Under the pieces are notes generated by a model. It searched no databases, was not told the DNA's origin, and saw only the letters and a program-made list of their open reading frames with translations. The translations under genes and the position numbers were made by a program. Shown piece by piece: positions 11,666 to 22,591 of a stretch of DNA of 64,000 nucleotides; position 1 is the stretch's first letter, and each line of letters begins with the position of its first letter. The stretch lies in NCBI GenBank assembly GCA_032622095.1, contig CP136069.1, positions 162,305,043 through 162,369,042 on the forward strand, written 5' to 3'. The stretch is from Siphonodentalium dalli. Its lineage: Eukaryota; Mollusca; Scaphopoda; Gadilida; Siphonodentaliidae.

Positions 11666-13101
11666 TGTTACAGTCATTATGTCAAATCAGTCATTTGGCC
11701 AAATGCCTAAAATTTTCAGTCATTTGGTGAAATGCCTGTGACCGCCAGTCATTTGGTCAATTGCCTCAAATTTTCAGTAATTTGGCCAGGTGACTGAAAT
11801 TTACTGCCCTGAATTTGACAATTTGCCTAAATGGGAATTTTGTTTGTATAAAATATGTCAAATTGACCAAATGACTGAATTTTATTTTAGTCAATATGTC
11901 AAATTGGCCAAATGACTAAATTTTATTTTAGTCAATATGTCAAATTGGCCAAATGACTGAAAATCACTGACCTGAATTTGACAGTTTGCGATATTGGGAA
12001 TTTTATTTTTAGTCAATATGTCAAATTATGTATAAACATTACTTTTTTTGTTTTGTTGATGAAGGAAGTGTCACTGTGAACAGATCACACAAATTGACTA
12101 CTTATAATCATTAAATACAGTTCAGTCATTGTTGTGTTGTTAACTTGGTGGCCGCGATCAGATGTTGAAGGAGTTAGGCAAGAAGTTTGTCAATGTAACC
12201 AGGGAATCCATTGAGCTGTTTAAGACAATGTGCATTGACTGTCAGCGAAAACGTGTTCAACGATGATAAAGGGTGTGGTTGTTAGGCCGATCTTGTCTAA
12301 AGAGTTCTCCGGTCGCAGTCAAGTTGACCTCATCGATATGCAGTCGCTACCGCATGTTTTTTTTTCAAATGGATTATGGTGTATCAGGACCATCTGACAA
12401 AGTTATGTGTTATCCGCTCACTGACATCAAAACGAACTGCTGAGGTTGCGGCTTCTGAGTGAATCGGACATCAACGATGATAGCAGTGTGTCCCTTCGAC
12501 AAGCCATCAAAAAAGAGTCTCAACACAGTGGTCAGGGTTTCGTGAAGTGCAATTGCAATGGACCTAAGAGATTTAAGAGTAAGCGATGATCTTGTTTCAA
12601 GAATAGTGTTTTATGTAATAGTAGATGTCACAACAGTGTCAATTGTTCTAATAAATGATAATATTATATGTCACATGAGATTGTTGTGTTATAAATTTTG
12701 TGTTGCTTGTTTTGATTACTCATTTCTATTATAATAAACAAGGACAAAATTATACATGTGAAAAAGGGGGAATAACTCCACCAATACAAGTCCGACAGAC
12801 GTCATAATCGCAGGTGCACAGGTTTCCATGGTGGTTGATGTCCATGCCAAGTTTCACGGACGTTGATAAAAAAAACGACTTTGTTGCGGGTTATAATAAA
12901 TATGAAATATCGTTCAGTTATTTAAAAAAAAAAACCATTAATATTTGGCCAAATGACTGGTGATTAATTTCAGTCATCTGGCCAAATGACTGAATATTTT
13001 AGTTAATTGGCCTAATGACTGGCGGTCACAGGCATTTCACCAAATGACTGAAAATTTTAGGCATTTGGCCAAATGACTGATTTGACATATTGACTGTAAC
13101 A
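11666..13101. mobile_element. Internally deleted DNA transposon with long TIRs (Ginger/KRBA2-integrase type)
   Basis: The ends are inverted copies beginning TGTTACAGTC (left 11666, right ending 13101). The similarity continues for about 100-130 bp. The TIRs are themselves built of repeats of cagtcatttggccaaatg, and more subterminal copies lie at 11860-11965. The element is flanked by TATA on both sides (11662-11665 and 13102-13105), a possible 4-bp target duplication, though the surroundings are TA-rich. Inside is a broken integrase ORF (12162-12658). Ginger elements are DNA transposons with a Ty3-like integrase and TGT-starting TIRs, which fits; the family assignment is an inference. Confidence 0.8.
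12162..12658 (+). pseudogene. KRBA2/SCAND3-like integrase remnant
   Basis: Three pieces are readable. The first (12162 on) ends in a C-x2-C-like CIDCQRKR segment and a TGA. The second has GVVVRPILSKEF, QVDLIDMQ with the first catalytic Asp, and, after a +1 shift in a T-run near 12360, YQDHLTK with the second Asp. The third is a Cys-rich tail (VKCNCNG..., VLCNSRCHN) with a TGA where a Cys codon is expected. The region between pieces two and three, which should carry the catalytic Glu, is deleted. It cannot encode an active enzyme. Confidence 0.8.
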
Positions 13102-15919
13102 TATATACAGGTTCGGCTAATTTAAGTCGAAATGATCGGACCCTGAGGCTTACCACTGACTTCAGTACCGGATCGGCGCGCGAAGCCACCCAAAGTCATG
13201 TTCGCACACGATACCAAGTAATATTTTCCGAGTGTATCGGACTCCTGGATGTGCAACAAACCGTTTTATAATAATTTTTGTAAGACATTTTCAGCAATTA
13301 TTTCGAAACCACTAACAGACGCCTGCATAACTATTTGCTAACAAACCACTTAAATTGTTTTAACAAGATTCTAAACTTCTGAGTGTGAGCACCGTTGAAC
13401 ATCCACTAAAAAACCATGGAACGCGAATGACCACACCCATTATATTTTATTCAAATTTTCTCAACTGAAACAAATCCACGTAAACACCTAACCCATTTTT
13501 GTCAAACATTTTAAGTTTCCAACTTTGGAATAATTTATTCTGTAACCTTGTATAACCTTTCCGAATCATGGCGGCATTTGACAAACTCAATTAGAAGCTC
13601 ATAACTATCAGTACAATCATCGATAATAAACCATTAATAAACCTACAACATATCTAACCAAACCGTTATTTTTTGGACAGTAATATGCCATGTTTTAGCA
13701 ATAACTTAAATACACCATGGACCGCGTATACCTGGCTAAACTTTTTGCCAAATTACACCATCTACACAAATCTTCTAGCAAGTATTTCATGTGATATTTT
13801 TGCGAACAGTTTACTTAACCAATGCAAACTTGGTTACCAAAACCGTACCATATACTTCAAATCACGTTTCGGACATAAACACTTGACATCGTGTAGCCGC
13901 AATCAGAAGGCAATTGTCAACTACAGGGTAAAGACACAATGTTACACAATGAACAAGTTACGCACAAAACCTGCTGGATCACGCTCTGTTCACGGCGTGA
14001 TCATGTGAGCGACCTCATACGTAACAAGGCGAAAAACAAGTGTACCATAGTGGAATATCGGGGTTAATACTTTGCCTGAAAGTCGTCGCAGAGTAATTTA
14101 TTGGGACCAATTACAACCAAATTAATAAGTGAGTGGGAACGGATCAATTCAGTGAAAGCAGTATGCTGTATTACTGGTCTGGGAAGTATAGCGTATCGTA
14201 GGTTTACGACAGGTCATGTGACAGGGAAGTACGGGGTGGAATAAATACGTATGTCGGCCTCAGACCGGCGCTTTTTGGTCGTACGAAGGAACCGAATAAC
14301 CACACGACAGACTTTCAGGCAAATTCTCAAACTGCTTGGGTCTTAGGAAATTGTTGTGGTATTCATATATTGTACATTATATGCTGGATCCAATAATGAT
14401 TGTGAAACATATACACTGTCTGAACCAGCGTTACCCAATGGGAGCCAACGATCTACGGCCTACTATAGGACACAAGCAATATGTGCATAATACATCATAT
14501 AACAATCCGAATACTACATGTTTAGTATTTTGACTGACAAGCCTTCGATAAATTTCAACAATAATTATCAATTAACACCAATTATATATAGCACCATATA
14601 ATTGAGGATTGCTATGTTTTGTCAAAAGCAGATATGGGAACTAATCTGTGGTTGAATAACCTGGATAAACAAATTACATGTATTAATTCCTCAGAAAGTA
14701 GAACTTCGTGAGTGATATTCCAGAACATTTGAACCACGAAATCTGAACTTGGAGATATCAACCACACACAGTCTGGTGCATTTCAGAATGTTCTCTTGCT
14801 GTCACACATGTTCGTGCCAAACAGACCATAAACTAATATTTTGATGTCAAATCAGTGCGTTCTGGACACAACAAACCAGCTGAGAGAAAGCTTGCCCCAG
14901 TTCTGTGCATTATCTTTTCACCTATAAATTGATTAACTAGTTGAATTGTGAAGCGAGTTGTGACACTTCATGGGCTTATATGCTCCATTTTAAAATATGC
15001 GACAAGGCACTATATTGTAGCTGGGCCTAAGTGACCCCATCAAATCAAACTAGCAATAAATACTTTCACATTTTGGTTTGCCCAAAATCAATAAGTAAAC
15101 TAACATTAAACTATAATTGACACAACACTCGAATAGTCATTGTTGTGCGAATCAGTCCAATCTAAGGCTAATAAGCTAACAAAACACCTGAACATTATTT
15201 CCAGCGAACATTTTTACGCTAATTGACACAATTTAAGCCTTCAATAACCTCTTAATTTCAAAACTCCAGCCGACCAACAACACCCTAGAAACAATAATTC
15301 AAGTAAAGAAATTTGTGTATCGATTTCATTGTCCCCGCAACACGTTATCACATCAGTATAATGTTCATAATTCAACAGGATGCTTAACCGCTGTTAATCG
15401 TTAATCAGGATTCATTCCCAATCTTTAATGGTTATGGAAATTCAAATAAAAGGCTGGTATGCTATCGACTTTGATGGCGACAAATTGTGGTATGAGATGG
15501 CTACTTTAGCCCTTTTTAGACAATAATAATAAAACAATAATATAATTTATAAATATTTATATTTACACTTTACTAGCCCATTAATTAGTATTACAATTTA
15601 TGAAAGTATGTATACAAGGAGGGACTTTTCTTTGTAATTGAATGATGCACATAATACCCCCGCTTCAAATTTCCCAAAGAAATATAATAATCTAATGATA
15701 ATCTGAATATATTTAATTTACATTGCCTTAACAGAACATGCTTACATATGACTCAGTGAGACATAAGTATCTACCAATGCCGAGTGATCAGATATATAAA
15801 AGGTTAAAGATAGTTTATCACTTCCTACAACATTCAGTTTATGATAAGATAGAATCAGGGACACCTGTCCAGAATGCTTAAGATTTTCCTAATGTGAGTT
15901 GTTATACTATCAATTCTAG

Positions 15920-16198
15920 GATCTGAACCAGCCAGCACATATGAAGGCAACGTTACAGTCACATATTCACTGAATTTATGCTCTAACAACGGTAATGGTG
16001 TTAGCGGTCAGCTAACTCCCACTCTGGACGAACTGCAATGCAAGAAACATAACAAATGTCGCTACAGTGTCAACGCTTGTGGCCATGAGAGCCACCGACG
16101 TAGTAAACGTTCAGTTGATGACGATACAGAAATAACAATTCACTTCGAGTCTGCCATGGACTCTCTATCAACAGAGTGGTCTCATGATCCAGCTCTAC
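15920..16198 (+). CDS. Gene A exon: unnamed extracellular region with proprotein-convertase motif
   Basis: The exon is 93 codons, phase 1 at both ends, with acceptor caattctag and donor gttagt at 16199. The first residues are R-S-E-P-A-S-T-Y-E-G-N-V-T-V. Four cysteines lie in the N-terminal half (NLCSNNG, LQCKKHNKC, NACGHES). Then comes RRSKR followed by SVDDD: R-S-K-R is a furin consensus (R-x-K/R-R). The remainder is predicted to be beta-strand-like. The exon corresponds to a region found before the GCC2/GCC3 modules in Polydom-like proteins; I do not know a named domain for it. In gene B (59018-59299) there is one extra Asp codon and a different P4 residue at the cleavage motif. Confidence 0.85.
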
Positions 16199-18563
16199 GT
16201 TAGTATATATATATTTAGTTTGTGGTGACTGTTGTCAGCTACGTAAGTTGATTAGTTAGGTTTGAGTCTTATATAATTGTGGCCATATCTATCAGACATA
16301 CGGCAAAGTGTTGATCACTAACCAAAATAAGAGTATTATAATGGTATTTACATGCACTCTTGTGGCAATAACGAATTGTGCACCGGCTATCTACTGTGAA
16401 AAATCCTATAATTCCTTTACAACCATAATTATTTAGAAATACCACCCTTGACCATGTATTATGTTATTTGAATAGATAATACCTACTATATGCTCAATGG
16501 TAAATTTATCTTCATTTTATGTCGATGCAAACAACAAAATCAATTGATTAATCGCTGGCAAACCACACAATCAGCCACAAAGTTCGAGCAGATATTTAAT
16601 CTGGCGACAGTGTTGCTCCCAAATTACGACATACATATTATCATGAAATGATTACAATGTGAGTGAAAATACGCGCAGTATTATCCAGAGTAAGACGACA
16701 ATATAGCGAGAGAATGCCTATGCAGGCTCAGCAGTATTAGCGGGTCTCATAACATGGAGCATTATTCGGACTATTATTATTTTGTTTGCATCACAAAGTT
16801 AATAGACTATCTATATAAAGTGACGAAAAGGTGTAATGGTGTGAATACGCCTCAAAGTGCGTTGCAATTCAAGTTGAATATTTGTCACAAAAACACGCAT
16901 TCTGAATGGTCTAGAGTTGCTAACTTTAGTTTTATATTCACCCGCAACTATCACTGATCGGTTAACATATTGTGAATGGAGCATTGCGTCATGTTAACGA
17001 GCGTAAAATATGCAACCAGCAGCCACGAGTCGCAATATCAACCGCTCAGAGTGTACTATATATAACGTTTGACAGTATGTTGTTCCGGCGCAGTTCCGAG
17101 TAAACGGATGGAACCCTACCCAGATATGAGATCACCGGAAAAGGGATATCTCACTTCTTGACATTTAATACCGATAAAAAGCTCATTTCGTGCAGTGTCT
17201 TTCAATTTTGTTGGTGGATAAATGGAGATAAAGGTACCCTCTTTCGTTAGATATGGGGATTCATGCATGAAAACAATTTTGTCAACTCGCTGGCTTGTAG
17301 TTGTTTTTATGCTCGAATATCCAACTCAACAGAGTACGTTTATGTCCTAATTAATATATTGTTTCACATGAAATATTATGTCGAACACCAGTGAGAATGG
17401 GAATCTTTCTATTCCTCAGAGGCATTTGATAATTTACAATCAGCGTAACCATTTCTATACTAAATGTATTCTCCCAATCAGTTATACAAGTATGATACTG
17501 GAATGATCCACTATTCATCTGGAGGGGTTTTCAGGAAACTTATGGTCGTTTGTTGAACTTACTTGAATATTTACCACAGTACTACTTGTCAATGAGTATT
17601 TAGTATCGAAATGGGTAAGTAATGATAAAGCAAGGTATATTAATAGCAACCACCAGGGGTACTTATACCTTAGGCAGGTGAATTACGTCATATATTTTTT
17701 CTATATCCATCAGTATCCATCAGTGATTTTTTTTAGATCGCGGGTATGGATTTTGGAGAAATTATCACGTGACTTCCGGTTAGGAACAGTGTGGAGATTG
17801 CAAAAAACGCGGAATTGGGAATAAAGCATCGCGACGAAAATGAAAGTAACTAAATCACAACGAAGAATTCACATGTGATTCAGGTCTATTAATTTAAATT
17901 AGACCAATTTCTTTGGTTCGCTTAATGAAATCGAAAAATAAAGACGTCGTGACACGGCTTCTGACGTCATTTTTGATTTGTGGGCCAGAATCCAGACAAG
18001 ATTGCACAAACCACGACACGTCCTGTCAAGTCAAGTTGACATCTCTTCTCCGTCGTGATCACTGCGTGATGTTACATAAATTATTCTTAGCACTATGTCG
18101 CCGATAAAAAGGCAAATTTGAGGCACAGCATGTGTGGTTGCTCCACGTGTCACGTACGATTCATATTAAAACAAGCCTGTCTATACGCTTTCGATCAAGC
18201 TAGGCCATTTTCCTAAACTAATTTTAAGTGACTTAACTGTACACGAGTTTGTATAAGACAACAAGATCATGCCATGAATCTCTATGACTATGCCCGTATA
18301 GATCATTTTCCACCAGTCAAAACCTGGTAACTTTATGAAGATCTGAAGTAAAGATTTTTTCCAGTAAATACTGTTCCACAATATTATATTTTACGTCAGG
18401 TGATGGTCAAGCTCAAGCTTACATGGTCTAAATACTTTTGTGAGCTGATTTCGCTTTCAAACGCTTATGATCATACAATTTCCCCGGGTAATCAATTCAT
18501 GTTCATTTTGTATTGACTCACAAAAACCGTCTTTCTTTCAAACTGTATATACTATACACTTAG
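16199..18563 (+). other. Gene A intron with two dispersed-repeat copies
   Basis: About 16860-17130 is a copy of a 300-bp repeat (family R2) also found at 25215-25520 (-) and 49015-49330 (+). Shared words are 'acatacattctg', 'tattcac', 'tgaacacatt' and 'gttccgagtaa'. About 17440-17640 is a member of intron repeat family R1. The rest is unrecognised; the ORFs at 17913 and 18181 look spurious. Confidence 0.6.
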
Positions 18564-18755
18564 GTGCCATCGAGGTTAACGAGACACTGGAAACATTAAT
18601 ATCCATGGAGGATTCTGTATACGACCTGTTGAACAACACGGACACCTACCTGACATTGAATGTGGATGGCACGGCGTACACGCCCACATCAGCAGCCCTA
18701 ACGGAAGCTTTGATTGTGTGCCAAGAAGGATCTGTGAGCTGGGACAGCTTATGTG
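18564..18755 (+). CDS. Gene A exon: second half of the unnamed extracellular region
   Basis: The exon is 64 codons, phase 1 at both ends, with acceptor acacttag and donor gtgagt at 18756. The reading is RAIEVNETLETLISMEDSV... with LNVDGTAYTPTSAALTEAL and a C-terminal pair of cysteines, VCQEG and DSLC, leading straight into the next module. Two N-glycosylation sequons are visible (NET, NNT). There are no stops. The gene B equivalent at 57907-58098 has exactly the same length. The amphipathic 'ETLxxLxSMEDSVYDLL' stretch is probably helical. The function is unknown. Confidence 0.85.
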
Positions 18756-20221
18756 GTGAGTTTGGTGACCTTCTGCACACATGCGACTGTATGCATTCCG
18801 CTTGTGTTTGGGGACATGCAGACAGCAGTCAAAATTCTCAACAGTTGAAATTCCATACCTGACCCAATACTAGGTTGAAATTGTTTTCGTAGTTTTATTT
18901 TCCAACAATTTTCTAGTGGGGAATGAGTTGTTTTTAGACCAACATTTGCATATTTTTCTACCGTTGGTCAAAATTCTGGACTGATATGGTCATCAGTTGA
19001 ATGGAACTTCTCCAACCTTAGTGGGTTGTCAGGTTGGAAATTTCCAACTCTTGGAAATCTTGATGCATTCTAGATGCTAGGATTTTAGAACTTCATGTTT
19101 CAAATGTTATCACATAATTATGGTCGGTATGGTGTGTCCTGGTCCTCCCTCGGTAGCCAGTCAAAAACTGCTAATTAATTTAAGAAAAACAGATTGGGGT
19201 GTAAATTTGCCTGAAGTTAGACAATATATATTAGGAGGTTGCAATTTTTAGGTTCACATCTTAAACTTTTCACACTAGTCCCAGTTGATTTTCTTTCAGG
19301 CCCGTGGTGGGGAACAGTTGGAAAAAATCGAAGCCCAACTTGTATTTTGATCTGTTTCAAGGGTGGCGGTGCAGTGGAAATTCCAAGGTGGACACCCAAA
19401 CAAATATCTCTATCCACGTCGCTGCGTGTTTGTTCACTAAACATGGTTGTCGATGTGTTACCATTTAGTTGAGGAATCTCTGTATTAACCATTTGTTTAC
19501 TGAATGGATACTTCTACCGAGTTACAAAAGTATATATCGGAATGGTTCATTATTCAGTTGGAGGGATATTCAGAAAACAAAAGCAGACGGCAGACAGGCG
19601 AAAATATAATACAAGTGCAGAATTATTCATTTTCATTTAGCATACAGGATTGGTAAGAAATGTTCAGATAATTTCTATATGGGCACATGTTATTATGATT
19701 CAAGATTTTACACAGGTTAATCTCAGTCGATTTCCACTTGCCTCTGTTGACTAATTCCCATTGCCTCCTTAAAATAATTGTAAAGCAAGGCTCAGTTGGT
19801 AGTTAAAGGTACAATGGGCCAGCTTACTTAAATTGCCATCAATTACATTCGTTATCCACCATACAACAACATGCACAATAAAACAATTATGTGATAATAA
19901 TGTCAGGCACTGTCTGCAACATTTTACCTTTGAGTCATAAGTTCGGACGCCCGTCTGCCCAACCCATCCTGAAAGGATAACTAATACACTCACATAAACA
20001 GATATGTATTATATAGATACGCGTGTGTGAACCGTGGCGCTGTATAGTCACATAACCTCGAAGTTTTAAAGGATATAAATAATCCTACTAATAGGGGCGA
20101 ATTGGTTGATATCCAGAACAATAGAAAACAACACTCATTTTATTAGTTAAATGCCATTCTGTGTATTTGTGCAGGTGCACTGCGTACACTTGAACACAAA
20201 TTACATTGTTGTTGTCTGTAG
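18756..20221 (+). other. Gene A intron
   Basis: An R1 copy lies at about 19480-19690. Part of the intron before the acceptor (about 19700-20100, with 'ggcactgtctgcaac' and 'ccattgtacctttaa'-like words) aligns in reverse with gene B intron sequence at 55660-55870. Nothing coding is seen; the ORF pair at 19217-19492 is open on both strands and shows no domain. Confidence 0.55.
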
Positions 20222-20377
20222 CTGTGTGTCCAGTTGGGACAATGGCGGCTGGTGGCGTTTGCTTTCCATGTGAAATTGGACAATACCAGGACCAGGATGG
20301 ATCGACAACGTGCAAGTACTGTCCGGACGGAACCACATCGGTGGACGACAACCGCATCAGTGTGGAGGAGTGTACAG
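20222..20377 (+). CDS. Gene A exon: GCC2/GCC3 (ephrin-receptor-like) module 1
   Basis: The exon is 52 codons, phase 1 at both ends, with acceptor tctgtag and donor gtcaga. It shows the full signature C-P-x-G-x(6)-G-x-C-x-x-C-x(2)-G-x-Y-Q-x-x-x-G-x-x-x-C-x-x-C-P-x-G-T-T, here CPVGTMAAGGVCFPCEIG, QYQDQDG and CKYCPDGTTS, closing with EECTG. This is the small disulfide-rich repeat found in Polydom/SVEP1, SCUBE and Eph-like ectodomains. The paralogous exon is 55196-55351, where an Arg of DDNRIS is a Cys. Confidence 0.9.
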
Positions 20378-22435
20378 GTCAGAAACACTATCTTCTCACA
20401 CAATATCACAGATGGCCCGTCCGATATCACACTATACAGCAATTGACATGTGTTATATATATACACCAGAAGTAACTAGATCATACCCACGAACCTATTA
20501 ACAGGAGTTTTCAGTGGAAATATATCAACCTTTAAAGGAGGAACACGGCTTGAATTTTGTCAGGCGAGAAAAATGTCCAATGATCGTCTCTTTTAACTTT
20601 AAGACACTAATCGGCAGATAATAAAGGGCATACTCAATTGTGAGCATATGTGCTTGTTTTACACGTATTACCTATGGGTGAATTATGTGTTTTCGCGATG
20701 ACTATAATATGCATGATGGTGATTGCAAGTATTTTCATTTCTCATTTGCCTGGTAAGCATTAATTTGGCTCAAGAATTCGGTGTCAAATCAGACAGGTCA
20801 TCTTTAGCCACATGCACGATAGTTATATATGATATAGCTATGTATGCTTCTCATATGCACTGCATGTTGACCCGCCTCCTATGAATGGTTCTTTCCCAAT
20901 ATTCAGAGCACAACTGCTTTAGCCATTTCTTGCTGAATGGATTATCCCATGTTCAGTTATAAAATTAAACATTGTAGTGGTCTAATATTCATCTGGAGGG
21001 ACATATAACCAGGGGACAGCCAGATAAATAGATAATATAATGGATTAAAATGCACCAGGAGACACACGTGATACACATTTAAAAACTTAATGATTAGCTG
21101 GGGAATAGCTGCTATTACGGCCTCCTTTTTAACTGTTTACTGCTTTGTTTTTTTTCAATCTAACAGTCCCGACCTAGCAATCGGCATGTCGGCGCACATT
21201 TATTTAGTTTCCACTCTGGCTAAACCTATTTTACACTTTGTGTTAATGACTTTGGTGCCATGTGAAGTGCTTTATTGTGTTGCTTTGCTTTTTGTTATTT
21301 CATTATTTTGTATAGCTTTTGTTCTAGTTGTAGATTTTTCAATGATCATATATGGTTTTTCAATTTATCATAGTTTGTAAAGAAATTAGCAAATTCAGAG
21401 TGCCAAATTCTTGGCCCAAAAATGTTATTGTCATCGCAAACCCTAAACCCGACCCTTCACAAGTGTATACACCCACCCCTGATTACTGATTAAGTTGTCC
21501 TGTTGAATACTGGTGGGTGATACTGAATTTATATGATGTTGGTATGTCCTGCTGAATTACTATGATGTTGGTAGGGCAAACTGATGCTGTTAAGAAAAAG
21601 TACCGTTATTTTCATAAATTTGTCAGATTTGCAGTCTTTGGCTAATCGAAGGCAGTGCCTGTATGAACCATTCAAGAATATTTATATTTTTAATATTAAT
21701 GGTGGCACTGCAACACAACAGGGTTATAGCATCCAAATTGTGGTCGGTTTGCAACAACCAACACAGCAATAAATAACATATATCATTAAAATATTTCTAA
21801 ATATACATGTTTTAATGTTACTTTTTCTTAACAGCATCAGTTACCCTACCACCATCATCGCAAATTAGATTAGACTACTTAACGAGGGGTATATAGTATA
21901 ATTTGACCTTAAATAACTGACTCTAGGACGATGGGAAGCGGAGTCATACAATAAGTGTATGTGGTCAAATTGGACTATATATGCACGCCAACACACCGTG
22001 TTTAACTCTACTGCAGATATTTGTTTCAGAAACCCACTATATAACATTCATATATTGACCCATCCGCTGTATAACTTTTCTCAAAGTGTAACAAAAGATG
22101 GCGTCACTATTAAGCAGCAACTCATTTGCAGTCATTTCGTCAGGATTTTAAGTTTCGTGCAGCTGAATTATGCCTGTTAGATCTTAAATTATTATTAGTA
22201 TTATTATATAGTCACGCTATGCCTGTTATCAGCCTAGAATGAATTTACGCAAGTCGACTTGGTTTAATTGCACTGATTGTACCACGACTTGTGTGCTACA
22301 TGTTGAATAGTACCACAAAAAGTCGCAATCATATGCATACAGCTATACTGACCAATCAGGCGGCGCATTACAATCGGCTTTAGGCAAGGTCGTAAAACAG
22401 TGAATTATACACAAATATGTTTTCCCTATACACAG
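20378..22435 (+). other. Gene A intron containing the block that is flipped in gene B
   Basis: The first about 200 bp (to about 20600) align collinearly with the matching gene B intron. An R1 copy lies at about 20920-21060. A block at about 21250-22300 matches 51535-52480 in the same window orientation, so it is opposite relative to transcription. ORFs at 21090-21380 and 21584-21772 are hydrophobic, AT-driven readings and not genes. Confidence 0.6.
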
Positions 22436-22591
22436 AGAGATGTCCTATCGGATCTTTTGGAAATGACGGGATTTGCTATGAATGCGAGATAGGATATTAT
22501 CAACCAATAACAGGATCTGCGGAATGCCAGTCGTGCCCAGATGGACTCACAACTTCGAGTGTGGGAACTGTTGAATCATCAGGGTGTTCAG
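22436..22591 (+). CDS. Gene A exon: GCC2/GCC3 module 2
   Basis: The exon is 52 codons, phase 1 at both ends, with acceptor tacacag and donor gtatgc. The signature is CPIGSFGNDGICYECEIG, YYQPITG, then ECQSCPDGLTTS and a closing SGCSG, with the same spacing as module 1. Cysteine count and length match the gene B exon 51039-51194. Two such modules in separate equal-sized exons suggest duplication of one module exon. Confidence 0.9.

Larger units (their letters stand above)
9236..15919 (+). other. Gene A intron (6.7 kb) loaded with repeats
   Basis: The matching gene B intron is only about 1.55 kb, so most of the extra length here is inserted DNA: an F1 MITE at about 9437-9627, two copies of one repeat (9680-9830 and 10840-11015), a three-copy tandem repeat at 11020-11195 and a DNA transposon at 11666-13101. 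From 13102 to 15919 I recognise nothing. A 111-codon ORF at 13673-14008 has no recognisable domain. Confidence 0.7.

Noticed and set aside
13673-14008. 111-codon ORF in gene A intron
   Set aside because: No recognisable domain, no repeat partner and no splice context; plausible by chance.
20143-20466. 107-codon minus-strand ORF
   Set aside because: Antisense of gene A's GCC2/GCC3 exon.
21090-21380. Hydrophobic 96-codon ORF as a membrane protein
   Set aside because: A T-rich intron reading; the similar block near 51535 does not keep the frame open.
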